Shown here in pieces: positions 4,960-5,380 of a stretch of DNA of 5,380 bases (position 1 is its first letter; every line of letters begins with the position of its first letter). Source of the DNA: CBDTYW01 sp965364735. Its GTDB lineage: Bacteria; Actinomycetota; Nitriliruptoria; Nitriliruptorales; Nitriliruptoraceae. The DNA lies in the NCBI GenBank assembly GCA_965364735.1, contig CBDTYW010000246.1, forward strand, positions 1 through 5,380, given 5' to 3'. A program made the position numbers and the translations under genes. A model generated the notes under the pieces. The model saw only the letters and a list, made by a program, of their open reading frames with translations. It did not search any database and was not told the DNA's origin.

Positions 4960-5380
4960 TCAGCGCTTGGGCTCGGGGCGGCCGACCTGGCCGTCGAAGC
5001 TGTGGCCCTGCTTGGGGATCAGCACCTTGCGGGTGAACTCGCAGACGATCGTGCCCTCCTGCGTGTATCCGATCGTGCGGACCGTGACGATGCCGCGGTC
5101 CGGCTTCGAGCGGGACTCACGCTTCTCGAGGACCTCGGTCTCCGAGTAGATGGTGTCGCCGTGGAACGTCGGGTTCGCGTGCTTGAGCGACTCGATCTCG
5201 AGGTTGGCGATCGCGCGACCGGAGACGTCCGGGACGGACTGACCGAGGACGATCGAGTAGACGAGGTTGCCGACGACCATCGCCTTGCCGTGCGTCGTCG
5301 CCGCGGCCGCGTAGTTGTCGTCCGCGTGCAGCGGGTGCTGGTTCATCGTGATCGAGCAGAAGAGGATGTCCTCGGCCTGC
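4960..5380 (-). CDS. MaoC-fold (R)-specific enoyl-CoA hydratase-like protein (5' end outside window)
   Basis: The frame is open through the right edge, giving the last 139 complete codons. Residues just upstream of the first internal ATG (5344-5346) read QAEDILFCSIT and continue into MNQHPLHADDNYA, so that ATG is internal and the true start lies beyond 5380. The fold is a hot-dog hydratase. The hydratase-2 motif (GDxNPxH) is present as MNQHPLH, with the histidine at 5326-5328 and Asn (5341-5343) where the catalytic Asp usually sits. Further landmarks are VVGNLVYSIVLGQSVPDVSG, NPTFHGDTIYSETEVL (typical of the C-terminal strand) and TRKVLIPKQG. By memory the closest relatives are the about 150-170-residue MaoC proteins of Streptomyces ethylmalonyl-CoA pathway loci (mesaconyl-CoA hydratase type), which share the NxHPLH form. 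The substrate is therefore likely a branched or dicarboxylic enoyl-CoA, but this is inference. It is expected to be a cytosolic dimer. Confidence 0.88.
   Translation of the reverse strand, partial: QAEDILFCSITMNQHPLHADDNYAAAATTHGKAMVVGNLVYSIVLGQSVPDVSGRAIANLEIESLKHANPTFHGDTIYSETEVLEKRESRSKPDRGIVTVRTIGYTQEGTIVCEFTRKVLIPKQGHSFDGQVGRPEPKR

Noticed and set aside
5344..5346. ATG at 5346 as the start of the MaoC gene
   Set aside because: The frame continues upstream with conserved family sequence (DILFCSIT), and the active-site motif would otherwise begin at residue 1.
1..5380. Mobile element, CRISPR array, tRNA or rRNA
   Set aside because: No direct repeat arrays, terminal inverted repeats, transposase motifs or RNA-gene consensus stretches were seen on either strand.

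Overview
The window is GC-rich DNA with strong G/C preference at third codon positions, GTG starts on two of the genes, a three-domain 3-phosphoglycerate dehydrogenase, a GlbO-type truncated haemoglobin and an Rv0909-like small protein. Together these point to a high-GC actinobacterium. The exact genus cannot be read from the sequence. There are no rRNA, tRNA, CRISPR or insertion-sequence features.

Layout. Bases 1-314 (minus strand, running off the left edge) hold an open frame that looks chimeric: an alpha/beta-hydrolase (lipase)-like start joined to the C-terminal end of malate synthase. Two bases upstream of it lies serA (317-1891, minus), the first enzyme of serine synthesis. Upstream of serA, and also on the minus strand, are a group II truncated haemoglobin (1975-2409) and a 55-residue lysine/aspartate/alanine-rich protein of the Rv0909 antitoxin-like type (2477-2644). 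The last two are separated by a strong hairpin with a UUCG loop. A divergent intergenic region (2645-2798) carries candidate promoters for both directions and a perfect 10-bp palindrome. The only plus-strand gene (2799-4958) encodes an unusually long acetyl-CoA hydrolase/CoA-transferase family protein of 719 residues. It meets, tail to tail with one base between the stop codons, a minus-strand MaoC-fold (R)-hydratase gene (4960 to beyond 5380).

How they fit. Three of the six genes touch CoA-ester or C2 metabolism: the CoA-transferase/hydrolase, the MaoC hydratase (which resembles the hydratase found in actinobacterial ethylmalonyl-CoA pathway loci) and the malate-synthase fragment. This is suggestive of acetate or acyl-CoA handling, but the genes do not form one operon. 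Most of the window is ordinary chromosomal core. The points most worth a second look are the chimeric frame at the left edge, the extra segments of the 719-residue CoA-transferase, and the Asn that replaces the usual catalytic Asp in the MaoC protein.
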